NCBI GenBank assembly: GCA_023230585.1
Contig: JALNXB010000026.1
Location: forward strand, 1-28,376
DNA: 28,376 nt
Direction of reading: 5' to 3'
DNA from: a bacterium
Lineage (GTDB): Bacteria > Ratteibacteria > UBA8468 > B48-G9 > JAFGKM01
Under the pieces are notes generated by a model. That model made no database searches, was not told where the DNA came from, and saw nothing but the letters and a program-made list of their open reading frames with translations. This document shows positions 16,313 through 25,380 of this stretch, in pieces. The translations under genes were made by a program, and so were the position numbers. Each line of letters begins with the position of its first letter. The stretch's first letter is position 1.

Positions 16313-17532
16313 CGATTCCCTCCAGAGTGGTTAGGTTCACCAGAAGGCTGGTTCTCTTCTTTTGGTGTACTAAACCTTTCTTCAGGCAAAACAATAGGGG
16401 AGCCGTCGTCCAGAAGATGTTGCCCTAAGGTAACCACATACCCATCAATTTGTGGCTGAAGGATTTCCACATCTTCGGTGTTGACAATACCTGTTTTAAC
16501 TGGCACAAATTTTGCTTTTTTCTCTTCTAAATCAACAAGAAAAACACCTTCTTTTTCATCTCTTGTTAATATTGAAGCAAAAGGTACAACAGTTGCCCCA
16601 GTATGCCGAGCAAGTTCTATCTCTGCTTTTACAAAAACTCCAGATTTAAGTAGATGATTATGGTTAGCAACAGTTACTTCAATACGGGCAGAACGAGTAG
16701 TTTCTTGTAATGTAGGAGAGATACGTGAAATTTTACCTGAAAACTCTTTACCTGGGTGGGCATCGGTAGTAATAACAACAGGTTGCCCAATATGGATGCT
16801 GGAATAACTTTCTTCCGTAATATATATCACACCAGTCAAAGAATCGTTATCTATTAAAGATATAATTGAAGCATTGGCACTAAGCATATCTCCTTCGTTT
16901 ACATAACGTTCTCCAACCAACCTAACATTGTTCTCTCCATCCCACACAGCCCTTACCTCTGTATAAGAAAGTTTTATTTGTGCGTTTTTTAGAGATTCTT
17001 CTTTCTGTTTTACCTGAGCAATGGCTACCTTGTATTTTGCTTCTGCAACTTTGTAAGCCGATTCTGCTTTATCAAGTTCAGATTCTGATGCTATCTTTTT
17101 TTCTCTTAGAATTTTTGCTCTTTCAAGTTCTCGTTTTGTGGTTTCTATGGTGCTCTTGCATTCTAAAACATTTGCTTTTGTTACTTCTAAATCAGCTTTT
17201 GCTTGTTCTACGTCTTGATAGTATTCTCTACTATCTAACCTTGCAATCAGTTGTCCTTTCTGAACTTTGTCACCAATATCAACTGTTAATTGTTCAAGTC
17301 GTCCAGAGATTTTAGGTGCAAGAACAAATTGAGATTGAGGTGTAAGGGTACCGCTAAACTGTCTTACCTCTCTGATTGTTGTTTTTGTGATAGGTGCTAC
17401 TTCAACAGCTATTGCAGGTCTTTCACGCTTTTGTTCTGATGATTTTGTTTTTTGGGAAACACTTTGATAGATTTGCCAACCAAATAGAGCAACAAAAATA
17501 AGCAGAACGGCTGTTATGACATTCTTTTTCAT
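16309..17532 (-). CDS. RND efflux periplasmic adaptor (membrane fusion protein)
   Basis: A 407-residue HlyD/AcrA-type adaptor that joins the pump to the outer-membrane channel. An N-terminal membrane anchor (about 5-22) is followed by the first half of the lipoyl domain (PKISGRLEQL... GDKVQKGQLIARLD, about 73-100). Next come a long coiled-coil hairpin (about 105-190), the second lipoyl half, a beta-barrel (about 235-300) and a membrane-proximal domain. There is no lipobox cysteine, so it is anchored by its helix and not by lipid. GGGAG eight nt before the ATG supports the start. It lies 56 nt after the TolC-like gene and overlaps the pump gene by four nt. Confidence 0.94.
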   Translation of the reverse strand: MKKNVITAVLLIFVALFGWQIYQSVSQKTKSSEQKRERPAIAVEVAPITKTTIREVRQFSGTLTPQSQFVLAPKISGRLEQLTVDIGDKVQKGQLIARLDSREYYQDVEQAKADLEVTKANVLECKSTIETTKRELERAKILREKKIASESELDKAESAYKVAEAKYKVAIAQVKQKEESLKNAQIKLSYTEVRAVWDGENNVRLVGERYVNEGDMLSANASIISLIDNDSLTGVIYITEESYSSIHIGQPVVITTDAHPGKEFSGKISRISPTLQETTRSARIEVTVANHNHLLKSGVFVKAEIELARHTGATVVPFASILTRDEKEGVFLVDLEEKKAKFVPVKTGIVNTEDVEILQPQIDGYVVTLGQHLLDDGSPIVLPEERFSTPKEENQPSGEPNHSGGNR

Positions 17533-17588
17533 TATTAAACTCCCGTTGTAATTTTTAAAACAATATTTTTATATAAGCTGGTGGTCTT

Positions 17589-19130
17589 TTAAAATTTGGT
17601 AACCTGAACACCTCTTCTTTCAAGTATTGAACCTTCAATACGGAACAACTCAACCAGAGAGTTAAGATACCCAACAATCGCTTGAACTTCTGATATTTGA
17701 GCGTTTAGAAGATCCCTCTGCACTTGTGCAACAAGGAGAGGAGTAGACCTACCAACTTTAAACTTTTCAGTTTCTGCGTGAACTTTTTCTTCTTGTAATT
17801 TTAGAGTTGCTTGTATGGCCTCAATCTGTTTTGCAACCCTGTTCACCTCTATATATGCTAACCTTACATCCATCTCTACCAGTTGAGAAAGATTATTGAG
17901 AGCTTCTTCTGTCTGTTGACGAGATAACCTTGCTCTTTTATATTTTGATTCTGCCTGCCTATTATCAACAGGCCATTCAAACATTACTCCAGCTGAAACA
18001 TCATACCTTCTACCTGGAATATCCTGTATGGAATTTCCAAAGGAGTTTGCATAACCGGTTTTACCAAGATTAACAAAAAAATCGAGTTTTGGAAGTAGTC
18101 CATTTTTTGTTTTCACTATTTCTATATCACCTTTTTTTATATCTAAAAGAGCTTGGTTTATATCGGAACGCATTTTTAGAGCAAGTTCAAAATGAGATTC
18201 TACGTTATCAAGTTTTACAAAAGGAACAGAAGGCATATTTTTAAGAGTAATTTCTTGTGCCAAAGATAAATCTCCGGTAGAGTTAATCAATCTAAGTAAT
18301 TTAAGTTTCACCGACTCAAGGGAACTTTGAGCGTTAATCAAAGATTCTTTACGTAGGGCAACTTCCGCTTGTGCTGCTGATAGTTCTATTTCTGCAAGTT
18401 CACCAACATTTATTCTTTCTTCTGTCTCTTTTAGTTGTTGTTCTGCAAGTTGGAGAGAATTGTTATATATTTCTATTTGACTAAGAGCCAATGCATAATT
18501 CCAGTACGTTGTTTCTACACTTGCAACAAGGTCCTCTGTAAACCCTCTCAATTCATATTCAGAAACTAAAGTATCAAGTTTCGCCTGCCTAACATTTGCC
18601 ATATTAAAATCAAGCCCTGCGCCTTGCAAAAGAGCCTTTGTAACTGTAAAACCTAAATCTGCAGTGTACTGGTCGCTGTAAAGGTCAGACCAATCTCTGC
18701 CAAGAGTAATCCCAGCAGAAACTTGAGTTCCGCTCGGCAGTGATCGTTCAACACCTACATTAAGGTTTGTTAACCCGCTACTTACATTGCCAGCTGGTTT
18801 GGTTTTTGTTCTTACTTTCTGGCGAGAGGCATTAAATCCAGCTGAAACAACAGGGTCAAATTTAGACATCTCTTCTTCTTCATAAGTAGACTTTATATGA
18901 GGAACATATTGTTCAACCTTAAGAGAGCGATTATTTAATAATGCCGCTATAATAGCATTTTCTACGGTTATTTCAAGAGGAGCGTTTTCAATATTTTGAG
19001 AGGTATCAGTTGTAGGTATATTTTCTGCTTGAATAAAAAAAGAAAGCGTTGCAACAAAAAGAAACAACGATAAGAAAATCGTTTTAAAATATAACGGAAC
19101 AACTTTTCTACAAAAAATTTTTGTTTTCAT
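17589..19130 (-). CDS. TolC-like outer-membrane efflux channel
   Basis: A 513-residue outer-membrane factor with a signal peptide ending near IQA-EN. Two OEP half-repeats are rich in long amphipathic helices (about 60-270 and 290-500). The sequence is rich in Gln, Ala and Leu heptads and in the NSLQLAEQQL / RAYIEV-like segments typical of TolC-family proteins. The ATG at 19130 is chosen because AAAAGGA lies seven nt upstream; the GTG at 19136 has this site only one base away. It is the first gene of the tripartite efflux operon. Confidence 0.92.
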   Translation of the reverse strand: MKTKIFCRKVVPLYFKTIFLSLFLFVATLSFFIQAENIPTTDTSQNIENAPLEITVENAIIAALLNNRSLKVEQYVPHIKSTYEEEEMSKFDPVVSAGFNASRQKVRTKTKPAGNVSSGLTNLNVGVERSLPSGTQVSAGITLGRDWSDLYSDQYTADLGFTVTKALLQGAGLDFNMANVRQAKLDTLVSEYELRGFTEDLVASVETTYWNYALALSQIEIYNNSLQLAEQQLKETEERINVGELAEIELSAAQAEVALRKESLINAQSSLESVKLKLLRLINSTGDLSLAQEITLKNMPSVPFVKLDNVESHFELALKMRSDINQALLDIKKGDIEIVKTKNGLLPKLDFFVNLGKTGYANSFGNSIQDIPGRRYDVSAGVMFEWPVDNRQAESKYKRARLSRQQTEEALNNLSQLVEMDVRLAYIEVNRVAKQIEAIQATLKLQEEKVHAETEKFKVGRSTPLLVAQVQRDLLNAQISEVQAIVGYLNSLVELFRIEGSILERRGVQVTKF

Positions 19131-19137
19131 AACCACG

Positions 19138-19144
19138 TCCTTTT
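19138..19144 (-). promoter_or_regulatory. Ribosome binding site deciding the start of the TolC-like gene
   Basis: AAAAGGA on the minus strand, seven nt before the ATG at 19130. It is too close to serve the upstream GTG. Confidence 0.6.
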
Positions 19145-19220
19145 AATTAGGGTAAAAATGTTAAACGTAACCCCAACCCAGTTGTGTTATTGTAAAACAT
19201 TTGAACCAAATTTAGTAGCA

Positions 19221-19226
19221 ATTATA
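19221..19226 (-). promoter_or_regulatory. Candidate -10 of the efflux operon
   Basis: Perfect TATAAT on the minus strand, about 90 nt before the ATG of the TolC-like gene. The sequence 17 nt further upstream (CAATAA) is not a recognisable -35, so an activator or another promoter may be used. Confidence 0.3.
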
Positions 19227-19468
19227 TAAAAGATTAGACTCTCTTATTGGGTATGAGGTTTAGTTTTTACTTTAATATCCTAAACATACTTACACTACTA
19301 AATCTATATTAAAGCACCAAGCTTGACTTTTGTCAATTTACTACTGAGTAAGATACTTGCTTTCTGTTTGCTCTTCGCCCTATCCTTCTTCTTTTGTCTG
19401 TTTATGAGCATTTTTTTGCATAACAATCCTATATATAACCTTTATTGTTTTTATATACTTAGGAAATA

Positions 19469-19477
19469 TGCTAAAAT
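19469..19477 (+). promoter_or_regulatory. Extended -10 TGC-TAAAAT upstream of the 595-residue gene
   Basis: The same nine bases as in the HEPN promoter. The expected start (about 19484) leaves a leader of only about 13 nt, just enough for the ribosome site. Confidence 0.45.
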
Positions 19478-19484
19478 ACAAAAA

Positions 19485-19491
19485 AAGGAGG
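19485..19491 (+). promoter_or_regulatory. Ribosome binding site deciding the start at 19497
   Basis: AAGGAGG, a near-perfect anti-16S match, lies five nt before the ATG at 19497. It rules against the longer reading frame opening at 19323. Confidence 0.75.
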
Positions 19492-19496
19492 CAATT

Positions 19497-21284
19497 ATGA
19501 AAAATAATTCCTATAAAATAAATTGGAACAAAAACTGGAACGATGAGGTTTGCCTCTGGAGCCAACCTTATGGACACACCCCGCCTATAAGACATTTAAA
19601 GAAGGTTCATTCTTCAAGAAAAGCGTCAAATCTTCTCCTTCTCGCAGGGGAGACAGAACAACTAAAAAATATTAACTCAACGGGTATACTGCAACAGATT
19701 CGCAGTATGCAAACAACAGATAATTCCTTATTACATGGTTACATAAAATGGTATTTTGAGGAGACATACCCTGCAGATACCAACGCTCCATTTTTTGTTG
19801 GGCTACCACTAATAATTCTTTGGTGCTCGTACCAGAACCAATTAACCTCTGAACAGAAAGAAGTTCTTATCTCTATCTTTAATGATTTGTATATATGGTT
19901 TAAAAGGGAGTTGTGCGAACAGGTATGGTTTTACCCGAACAAGGCTTTGGGTGATGTTGTTTGTGTATGGATGCTGTACGAAATATGTAGCCCAGAAAAC
20001 CCGCTTATTGAAAAGGATAAAGAGACTATTTTAGACCTAATTCTTAAAGCTGCCGATTATTGGACAGAACATAAATGGGGATGGGGCGAGCATTTGAGTG
20101 ATACCTATGCTAAGGTATGTCTTGATGAGCTTTCTGTTCTTCTACTTATGAATAAAAAACTTCCTACAACATTACAGACCAAGTATAAAAAATTGTTTAA
20201 CCAACTTCTTGAAATAGAAGATAAGTTTAGTGGAGGACCAAAGGTTCCTGCGTTAAGAACCTACCATTTTCTTTCCTGCCCAACGTCAAACAATTATAGG
20301 GATTTGGTTGCACCTCTTCCTTCCCAAATAAAAATTGATGATCTTGATTCTTTAACAAGGTACACGTTTTACAGATTAAACTGGCACCAGTTTGTACCAC
20401 AAAAAAAAGCACCTATAAAAGAAGTACAAATAGATTGTTTTGATAATACTGTAACTAAGGCATATATAGAAAAGGATATACGCATTGGTTCTGTATCAAG
20501 GTTTCCAATTATGCCAAGCATGGATAGGTCGGTAGCAGGTCTTTCTTGGCAAAGTATGCCTGTTGCTATATCCAGACCAGATAAGACGTGGATGTTTTTG
20601 CAGTGGGAAACAGAGGAGTTTGATAAGGTTAGAAGACATCCCGCCGATGATGTTAAGAACGCTTATTTAAACTATGGATTGTCAGAAGTTACCAACCCAC
20701 CTTTAACTGGAAAAACTTACTGTATACAGAAAGGCGAAAGTTTGATAGTTTTAAGAATTATGCCTCAAATATCTCAACATTGGGAATATTTAACTGATAG
20801 GTTGCGAATAATTGGAGAACCGGGAGAGATATTTGAATCCCAAAAGAATGAGATGTGTTACGAGTTGTTTATGGAGTGGGGAAAAAGGTTTTTGAGTATA
20901 AACTGCTTGGTTTTACCTGCATACGATAAAAAATATGAGTCTTTATCCATAACAAAAGCTTGTGGGACTTTTTGTGAAACAAACTCAAAAAAAGATAAAG
21001 ATAGTTATATTGTTGCCCCTACACTACAAAAAAGAAACAAATCTCTTGATTGGGATATTCTTTATCAAAAGGCATCTTTACAAAAGAAACGTTTGATAGC
21101 TTCTGTTTGGGCGTTTTCGTTGAATAAAATAATCGAATCTCCGAAATTAAAACTTGGCTGTTCTGACCCGTTAATACCTCGGATGTTTGAAGAAAATATT
21201 TGGGAAATTGAATGGGAGTTGTCAGGTAAAAAATGGAAATTTACAGTAGACCCGCTCTCAAGAGAACCTCTTAAAGAAAGATAG
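19497..21284 (+). CDS. Unrecognised 595-residue protein, possible alpha-toroid plus beta-sandwich
   Basis: I do not recognise the family. With the start chosen by its strong ribosome site there is no signal peptide, so the product should be cytoplasmic. About residues 40-270 look like successive amphipathic helices, rich in Trp and aromatics (HKWGWGEHLSDTYAK near 200). The C-terminal half looks beta-rich, with many Trp and Tyr (SRFPIMPSMDRSVAGLSWQ, MFLQWETEEF). This order recalls heparinase-like and other alpha/alpha-toroid polysaccharide lyases, and a heparinase-like gene lies two genes away. That is only a resemblance: I cannot point to catalytic residues. The NifS-fold gene follows 75 nt downstream on the same strand, so they are probably co-transcribed. 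Confidence 0.88.
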   Translation: MKNNSYKINWNKNWNDEVCLWSQPYGHTPPIRHLKKVHSSRKASNLLLLAGETEQLKNINSTGILQQIRSMQTTDNSLLHGYIKWYFEETYPADTNAPFFVGLPLIILWCSYQNQLTSEQKEVLISIFNDLYIWFKRELCEQVWFYPNKALGDVVCVWMLYEICSPENPLIEKDKETILDLILKAADYWTEHKWGWGEHLSDTYAKVCLDELSVLLLMNKKLPTTLQTKYKKLFNQLLEIEDKFSGGPKVPALRTYHFLSCPTSNNYRDLVAPLPSQIKIDDLDSLTRYTFYRLNWHQFVPQKKAPIKEVQIDCFDNTVTKAYIEKDIRIGSVSRFPIMPSMDRSVAGLSWQSMPVAISRPDKTWMFLQWETEEFDKVRRHPADDVKNAYLNYGLSEVTNPPLTGKTYCIQKGESLIVLRIMPQISQHWEYLTDRLRIIGEPGEIFESQKNEMCYELFMEWGKRFLSINCLVLPAYDKKYESLSITKACGTFCETNSKKDKDSYIVAPTLQKRNKSLDWDILYQKASLQKKRLIASVWAFSLNKIIESPKLKLGCSDPLIPRMFEENIWEIEWELSGKKWKFTVDPLSREPLKER

Positions 21285-21359
21285 CAGAAAGAATATCTTA
21301 TTATAGTATTTCGGCGAAACAAAGACAATTATCTTACGTAACCAAAATGGGAGAACTAT

Positions 21360-22469
21360 ATGAAAAAACCTATATACCTTGATTACGCTTCTTCAACACC
21401 AGTTGATTTTGAAGTGGTAGAATCTATGGAGCCGTACCTTGAAAAGTATTTTGGTAACCCTTCTTGTTCTCATTTGTTTGGGATAGAGACGAAAAATCCA
21501 ATGGAGCACGCCAGAAAACAGGTGGCAGAATTACTGGGCTGTCAGCCCGATGAAATAGTCTTTACAGGCGGTGTAACCGAATCTAATAACCACGCTATTA
21601 AGGGTACTGCTTTTGCTTATCAGAATAGAGGGAAACATATTATCAGCACCACAATAGAACATCCTTCCATCACAAGGTGTTGCAAATTTCTTGAGTTGTT
21701 CGGGTTCACCACAACATATATTCCAGTAGATAAATACGGAGTAGTTGATGTAAAACAACTGGAAAAGAGTATCACAGACCAGACTATCCTTGTTAGTGTT
21801 ATGCACGTTAATAACCAGATAGGCACAATACAACCGTTAGATGAAATATCAAGAATAACAAGAAAATACGGTATTATCTTGCATAGCGATGCTACCCAAT
21901 CTGTAGGGAAGGTGGCACTTAATGTTAAAATGCCAGAGATTGATATAGTTTCAACCTCTGGGCATAAATCTTACGCCCCTAAAGGTGTAGGTGCATTATA
22001 TATCAGAAACGGGGTCCAGATTGAAAACCTTATCCACGGTTCTAAACAAGAAAAAGGTCGACGGGCTGGAACAGAAAATGTTCAAGGTATTGTAGGGTTA
22101 GGAAAAGCCTATGAAATTGCAGGTAGAGATTGGGAAAAAAATGTGTCAAATATGAAAGAGATGAAAGAATTGCTATATAAAGAATTGAAAAGAAATTTTA
22201 AAGAAATACATCTCAACGGACATCTTGAAAAATCTTCCCCTGATATTTTAAACATAAGTTTTAAAGGTATGACATCGGGAGAACTGTATAATAAAATGAA
22301 AGATTTTGTTGCCGTAACACCAGATACTTCTTATGTTCTTGATGCAATAAATCTTTCAGAGGAATGGAAAAAATGTGCTATAAGGTTTTCTGTCGGGAAA
22401 AGGACCACAAAAAATGAAATAATTGAAGCCGTATCAATTATAAAAAAAATATTGGATTCTGCGTCTTAA
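21360..22469 (+). CDS. NifS/IscS-fold PLP enzyme lacking the catalytic cysteine
   Basis: A 369-residue class-V aminotransferase of the cysteine desulfurase group. PLP contacts are intact: H101 in EHPSI, D177 and Q180 in SDATQ, and Lys203 in SGHKSYAPKGVG. RRAGTEN (235-241) is also conserved. In true desulfurases the loop SSGSACTSASLEPSYVL carries the nucleophilic Cys (Cys328 in E. coli IscS). Here the same place reads VTPDTSYVLDAI (319-330), an in-frame loss of about nine residues including the Cys. Cys339 lies in another position, before IRFSVG, and cannot obviously substitute. The frame is otherwise open and no IscU, SufE or thiolation partner is nearby. It may act on another substrate (lyase, epimerase or aminotransferase chemistry) or be a degraded paralogue. 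The start follows GGGAG at normal spacing. Confidence 0.88.
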   Translation: MKKPIYLDYASSTPVDFEVVESMEPYLEKYFGNPSCSHLFGIETKNPMEHARKQVAELLGCQPDEIVFTGGVTESNNHAIKGTAFAYQNRGKHIISTTIEHPSITRCCKFLELFGFTTTYIPVDKYGVVDVKQLEKSITDQTILVSVMHVNNQIGTIQPLDEISRITRKYGIILHSDATQSVGKVALNVKMPEIDIVSTSGHKSYAPKGVGALYIRNGVQIENLIHGSKQEKGRRAGTENVQGIVGLGKAYEIAGRDWEKNVSNMKEMKELLYKELKRNFKEIHLNGHLEKSSPDILNISFKGMTSGELYNKMKDFVAVTPDTSYVLDAINLSEEWKKCAIRFSVGKRTTKNEIIEAVSIIKKILDSAS

Positions 22470-22479
22470 GTATAAAGAT

Positions 22480-25161
22480 TTATCTATGATTTTGGATTGC
22501 TAACCTGCTTTGGGGCATAACCTCTTTAATTAGTGGTTTATCCCAAAGTGTTTTTCCGCCTTTTATAATCTTTATGTGTCCCCCAATTTCTTTAGTTTTA
22601 TTTAAAATAACCTCGTAGTTGATACCGTCTATACCAGAGAAAAAGACAATCAATTTATCTTCTTCCTCTAATATTTTGCTACTACACATTTCTTGGTCTT
22701 TTTTATTTGATACCTGTATAAGATGAAGGAAAACATCTTCTTCTTTCTCAATAGCAGGACTAACTTCTACACGCCAAAGTCCCATTGTTTCAGGAATTTT
22801 GGTAGTATAAAAATCTTCGGGCATCCAGTTTTTACCGCTTGCCCAAAATTCTTTACCTTCTCCACCAATTTTCTCTATAATTGCACCGTAAGGGTAAAGA
22901 GTTCGACAGAAGATACGTCCTTGTTTAATTTCTGATTTAACCTCTTGACCTGTTATTATAGGTTCGCCAATTGTGTGAAGAAGCCACTCTTTTTTGTATT
23001 CAGGTTTTGCAGAAACAACTCTATCTAATATTAGAAAATGGTTGGGATGAAAATATATAAACTGTCTAACCATCTGTTTACACTTATCAGGATGATAGGT
23101 GCGAGTAGCATCAGTTGCAACATAACTAAATAGTGCAGACGTTTCAAAAGCAAGAACTTTTGCGAAATTTGTTGTTTTAACCTGCCCACCGTGGTTGGTA
23201 TCGTTGGGAGTATGTATAAGCACAGCGTTATGTGCTACAGTTTGTTTAGAATATTTTTCTGTATGTTGCCCAATATTACCAGAACCGCTATCTAAAGCAA
23301 GGTCTCCTTGTTTGTATATACTGAAATGGGTTGTATCAAAATGTGATGAAAATACATTGCCGCCTCCTGCTGCAAATAATACATAAGTGTCATCCAAATT
23401 GAAGCCAGAAGACATCAGCACCAGCCCAATATTCTCAAAATGGCGTGCAAAGGGCATTCCTTTAGGAATACTTGGTACTGGTACTTTATCAAGGTTGGTA
23501 TATAGAAATGGATTTACTGGATATACTCCCTGAGACGGTCCTATTTCTCGTATTTTTTCTGCAAGTAGACCAGCTATCGCAGAATATTCTGGTTCAGAAC
23601 GTCCAAATAAATGTATAAAGTTCCTTAAATGGTCATAAAGGAGGTCTGGTCCAGTAGTTTTTCTTCCCCAAGAACGAGAATATCCGAAATTTCTAATAGC
23701 CCTGCCTTCAACTCCAAGAAAGTTTCTAAGAACAAAATCAGGGTTGACAATATGAACCCAGTCTGATTCTACATCCTTTCCAGTAGCAGAACGCCAACAG
23801 TGGATGAAAGCCCAAAAAACAGTTGGTTGGTGCCCAAAAGCGTAGTCGAGCATTGTCTGCCAACCTCCATCGTCCCCAGATGTTTTTATCATATGCCTAA
23901 ACATTCTTTGTTCGTGTCGATAACCTTCTCCAAGAATAGTTAACACTCGAGCGTATGAAACATTGTCGAGAGTTTCATCAAGTAAAGCTACCCCTGCATA
24001 CCAGAACATATCTTGAACATAATACCAGTTATCGTGATTAAGTCTGTTTTCAATACGTTCCTCAATATAAATCTGATAAACGTATTTCAATAAATCAGAA
24101 GCAAGAGCCTTTCTTTCATCAATAGGAAGGTCATCACAAACCCAATCAAATGCTGAGATAGCGCTTACTCGTGAATAACTACGAATCCAATCCTTTTGAC
24201 GACTTAGATAATAATCAAAAGTTGAACGGAACATTTTCCTCATATTTTCTAACAGTAGAGGGTTTTCTGTAACCTTATAAACAAAAGCCGTTTTCATAAG
24301 AAGATATCCGTAGTCAACTTTATCTAATTTTATATGTTTAATACCTTCTACCTCTTTTTTTATCTTTGAAAAATATTCTTTTTCTTCCGTAAGTGCACGT
24401 TTTTTTACTTCTAAGAAAGTTTTTTCATTAAAAAAAAGACGAGGTCGATTTCTTATAATCAAAGGTAATTGGTCTATTGCAACAAGATATTCTGAAGCAA
24501 GATAGTGTATTTGTCGAACTTCAAGTATTGTCAACTGGTCTGGAGCAACAAGAGTCCCAGCAATAACTTCTTTCATATTTTGGTTAAGTTTCTCAAGTAT
24601 ATTACGAGCAGAAGAATAATCTCTCTCTTGTAAATAAGAGTAACCGAGAGATAATTGAGCGTAATTTATTAAACCTTCTTTTTCTGCCTCTTGAAAATAT
24701 TTTCGGGCGTTTAGATAATTCTCTTCACGTAAATAGGTTTCACCTATACCCAGCAATGCTCTACCTTTTTCCCGCTTTGAGAGTGTGGTTAGATTCAAAA
24801 CAGCCATAAAACTTTCTCTTATATCTTTATAATCTGTCTGGGTTTGGTCGTATAATTGTGTCTCCCCTATTGCAAGAAAAGCAGAAGATTTTTCTTTATC
24901 GGTTTTAGCTAACTGTAACGCTTCTCGATAAAAAGTTTGGGCTTTAAATAAATCTATAGGGTTTCTTGCAAAACCACTTTTAATCATTTTACCTCTATAA
25001 AGCACCATATTGTCTCTTGTACAGGCTTTTTTCCCTGCTTCAAACGCTTCTATATAAGATGCAAATGATCTTGTTTTAGCGGGTTCTTCCTTTGAAAAAC
25101 AAATGTAGGAAGAAAGAAAAAAAGATATAGTACATAAAAAAACAGGTATAAATCGTTTCAT
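22480..25161 (-). CDS. Secreted heparinase II/III-like lyase with N-terminal TPRs
   Basis: An 893-residue exported protein. The signal peptide (about 1-22) is followed by TPR-like helical repeats (about 65-195), including FLAIGETQLYD and LLGIGETYLRE. The heparinase module opens with RPRLFF (239-244). An alpha-toroid follows (about 250-560) with NHDNWY (375-380) and the GGW..Y440 segment, then a beta-sandwich (about 570-870) with HFDTTHF (607-613), LDSG (623-626) and TVAHN (641-645). These match residues conserved in heparinase II/III family enzymes, which cleave uronic-acid-containing polysaccharides by beta-elimination. The real substrate is unknown. A GGAGGG site six nt before the ATG supports the start. 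The gene converges with the NifS-fold gene, with only 10 nt between stops, and has a promoter at 25198-25225. Confidence 0.9.
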   Translation of the reverse strand: MKRFIPVFLCTISFFLSSYICFSKEEPAKTRSFASYIEAFEAGKKACTRDNMVLYRGKMIKSGFARNPIDLFKAQTFYREALQLAKTDKEKSSAFLAIGETQLYDQTQTDYKDIRESFMAVLNLTTLSKREKGRALLGIGETYLREENYLNARKYFQEAEKEGLINYAQLSLGYSYLQERDYSSARNILEKLNQNMKEVIAGTLVAPDQLTILEVRQIHYLASEYLVAIDQLPLIIRNRPRLFFNEKTFLEVKKRALTEEKEYFSKIKKEVEGIKHIKLDKVDYGYLLMKTAFVYKVTENPLLLENMRKMFRSTFDYYLSRQKDWIRSYSRVSAISAFDWVCDDLPIDERKALASDLLKYVYQIYIEERIENRLNHDNWYYVQDMFWYAGVALLDETLDNVSYARVLTILGEGYRHEQRMFRHMIKTSGDDGGWQTMLDYAFGHQPTVFWAFIHCWRSATGKDVESDWVHIVNPDFVLRNFLGVEGRAIRNFGYSRSWGRKTTGPDLLYDHLRNFIHLFGRSEPEYSAIAGLLAEKIREIGPSQGVYPVNPFLYTNLDKVPVPSIPKGMPFARHFENIGLVLMSSGFNLDDTYVLFAAGGGNVFSSHFDTTHFSIYKQGDLALDSGSGNIGQHTEKYSKQTVAHNAVLIHTPNDTNHGGQVKTTNFAKVLAFETSALFSYVATDATRTYHPDKCKQMVRQFIYFHPNHFLILDRVVSAKPEYKKEWLLHTIGEPIITGQEVKSEIKQGRIFCRTLYPYGAIIEKIGGEGKEFWASGKNWMPEDFYTTKIPETMGLWRVEVSPAIEKEEDVFLHLIQVSNKKDQEMCSSKILEEEDKLIVFFSGIDGINYEVILNKTKEIGGHIKIIKGGKTLWDKPLIKEVMPQSRLAIQNHR

Positions 25162-25197
25162 TGTTACCCTCCTGCAATTATTAAATTATTATTAATA

Positions 25198-25225
25198 ATT
25201 ATAATATAATAGTCCAATAAAACAA
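25198..25225 (-). promoter_or_regulatory. Promoter of the heparinase-like gene
   Basis: On the minus strand TTGTTT (25225-25220) and a perfect TATAAT (25203-25198) are 16 nt apart. The leader would be about 30 nt and includes the GGAGGG ribosome site. Confidence 0.5.
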
Positions 25226-25300
25226 ATTTTATATAAGGTGTTTTTATGCTATTAAGAAGAGTAAATAAGTGTTCGTTTATTGTTTATTGAAAGCAGTATT

Positions 25301-25340
25301 AAAAAAAGCCCCCCATTCCGTATTTGAATGGAATGGGGGA
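25301..25340 (-). terminator. Rho-independent terminator of the ARPP-1 gene
   Basis: A perfect 10-bp stem (CCCCCATTCC at 25310-25319 with GGAATGGGGG at 25330-25339) and a 10-nt loop. Read on the minus strand it is followed by GGGGGGC-type sequence and seven Ts (As at 25301-25307). It lies about 40 nt after the ARPP-1 stop codon. Confidence 0.88.
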
Positions 25341-25380
25341 CTAACAAAATTAGGGTACGTAAAACTACATTATTTTTTAT

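Larger units (their letters stand above)
19131..19496. other. Divergent intergenic region, tolC-like / 595-residue gene
   Basis: This 366-nt A+T-rich gap carries the control regions of two divergent genes. A TATAAT (minus strand, 19226-19221) could serve the tolC operon, though no good -35 is seen. An extended -10 (19469-19477) faces the other gene. A small TTGAC/GTCAA stem lies near 19323-19336. I see no regulator-type operator pair. Confidence 0.5.

Noticed and set aside
19323..19496. Longer N-terminus of the 595-residue protein with a hydrophobic segment
   Set aside because: It looks like a signal or membrane helix but is translated T-rich intergenic DNA. It has no ribosome site, while AAGGAGG and an extended -10 both lie inside it and point to 19497.
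25246..25290. Fourteen-codon plus-strand ORF beginning ATGCTATTAAGA
   Set aside because: No clear ribosome site and no sign of a leader-peptide attenuator, and it lies in the gap between heparinase and ARPP-1 genes transcribed the other way.
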